Program-made: the position numbers and the translations under genes
Shown: piece by piece, positions 6,571 through 6,661 of the stretch
Numbering within the stretch: the first letter of the stretch is position 1
Layout: the number at the start of each line of letters is the position of its first letter
The notes under the pieces: generated by a model
The model's input: only the letters and a program-made list of their open reading frames with translations
Databases searched by the model: none
Told to the model about the DNA's origin: nothing
From: Fermentibacter danicus
Lineage (GTDB): Bacteria; Fermentibacterota; Fermentibacteria; Fermentibacterales; Fermentibacteraceae
Reading direction: 5' to 3'
Assembly: GCA_001618615.1 (NCBI GenBank)
Contig: LKHB01000207.1
Coordinates: forward strand, 1-6,661
Length of the DNA stretch: 6,661 nt

Positions 6571-6661
6571 GGGAAAAGAGAGTCTTCCGCGATAGTACGG
6601 GCGAACTTCTTGACAGCTCCGGGGGCGCTCTGAATGTTGGAACACTGTCCTATGGTCGTGG

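Noticed and set aside
6610..6638. Perfect TTGACA on the + strand (6610-6615) as a rightward promoter
   Set aside because: The -10 position 17 nt on reads AATGTT, which is poor, and nothing downstream is visible in the window to support it.
1..6661. CRISPR array, insertion sequence, tRNA/rRNA gene, attachment site or toxin-antitoxin/defence module
   Set aside because: I found no spaced direct repeats, transposase or integrase motifs, tRNA-like cloverleaf, or paired small toxin/antitoxin frames on either strand by reading the sequence.

Overview
The window reads as a piece of a GC-rich bacterial genome, most likely a draft or metagenome-derived scaffold. It carries ordinary housekeeping and anaerobic-metabolism genes. 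A single-chain pyruvate:ferredoxin/flavodoxin oxidoreductase (PFOR) beside an asparaginyl-tRNA synthetase points to an anaerobic or fermentative bacterium. The sequence alone does not let me name the phylum. There is no CRISPR array, transposase, tRNA, rRNA or phage gene.

Layout. On the + strand at the left edge lies the 3' part of an RluA-family pseudouridine synthase (1-537). It overlaps by 14 nt a small one-domain PAS protein (524-844), whose end is lost in an 'NN' gap. On the other side of the gap, on the - strand, is the start of a small, very basic, Gly/Lys-rich protein of unknown function (847-1031) with a clear Shine-Dalgarno site. A 206-nt intergenic region follows, with a terminator-like hairpin. 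Next is a + strand gene for a stand-alone PTS EIIA type-2 domain protein (1238-1705). A GC-rich hairpin at 1810-1833 separates it from two - strand genes that are transcribed right to left in the order asnS (6527-5258), then nifJ (5214-1855).

Sequence quality matters here. Four 2-base N runs (845, 4351, 4701, 5744) are not two unknown bases. At each of the three inside genes, the protein stops at a recognisable point of its family and resumes roughly 30-40 residues later in another frame. The N runs are therefore best read as scaffold joins or gap placeholders with lost sequence, and the broken frames of nifJ and asnS as assembly artefacts, not pseudogenes.

How the genes fit together. PFOR makes acetyl-CoA, CO2 and reduced ferredoxin/flavodoxin from pyruvate. 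AsnRS charges tRNA-Asn. RluA modifies rRNA or tRNA. The EIIA protein is probably a phosphorylation-dependent regulator. No single pathway links them. The least explained items are the small basic protein, the orphan PAS protein coupled to the pseudouridine synthase, and the hairpin-bearing leader before the EIIA gene. I see no convincing evidence of a novel multi-gene system.
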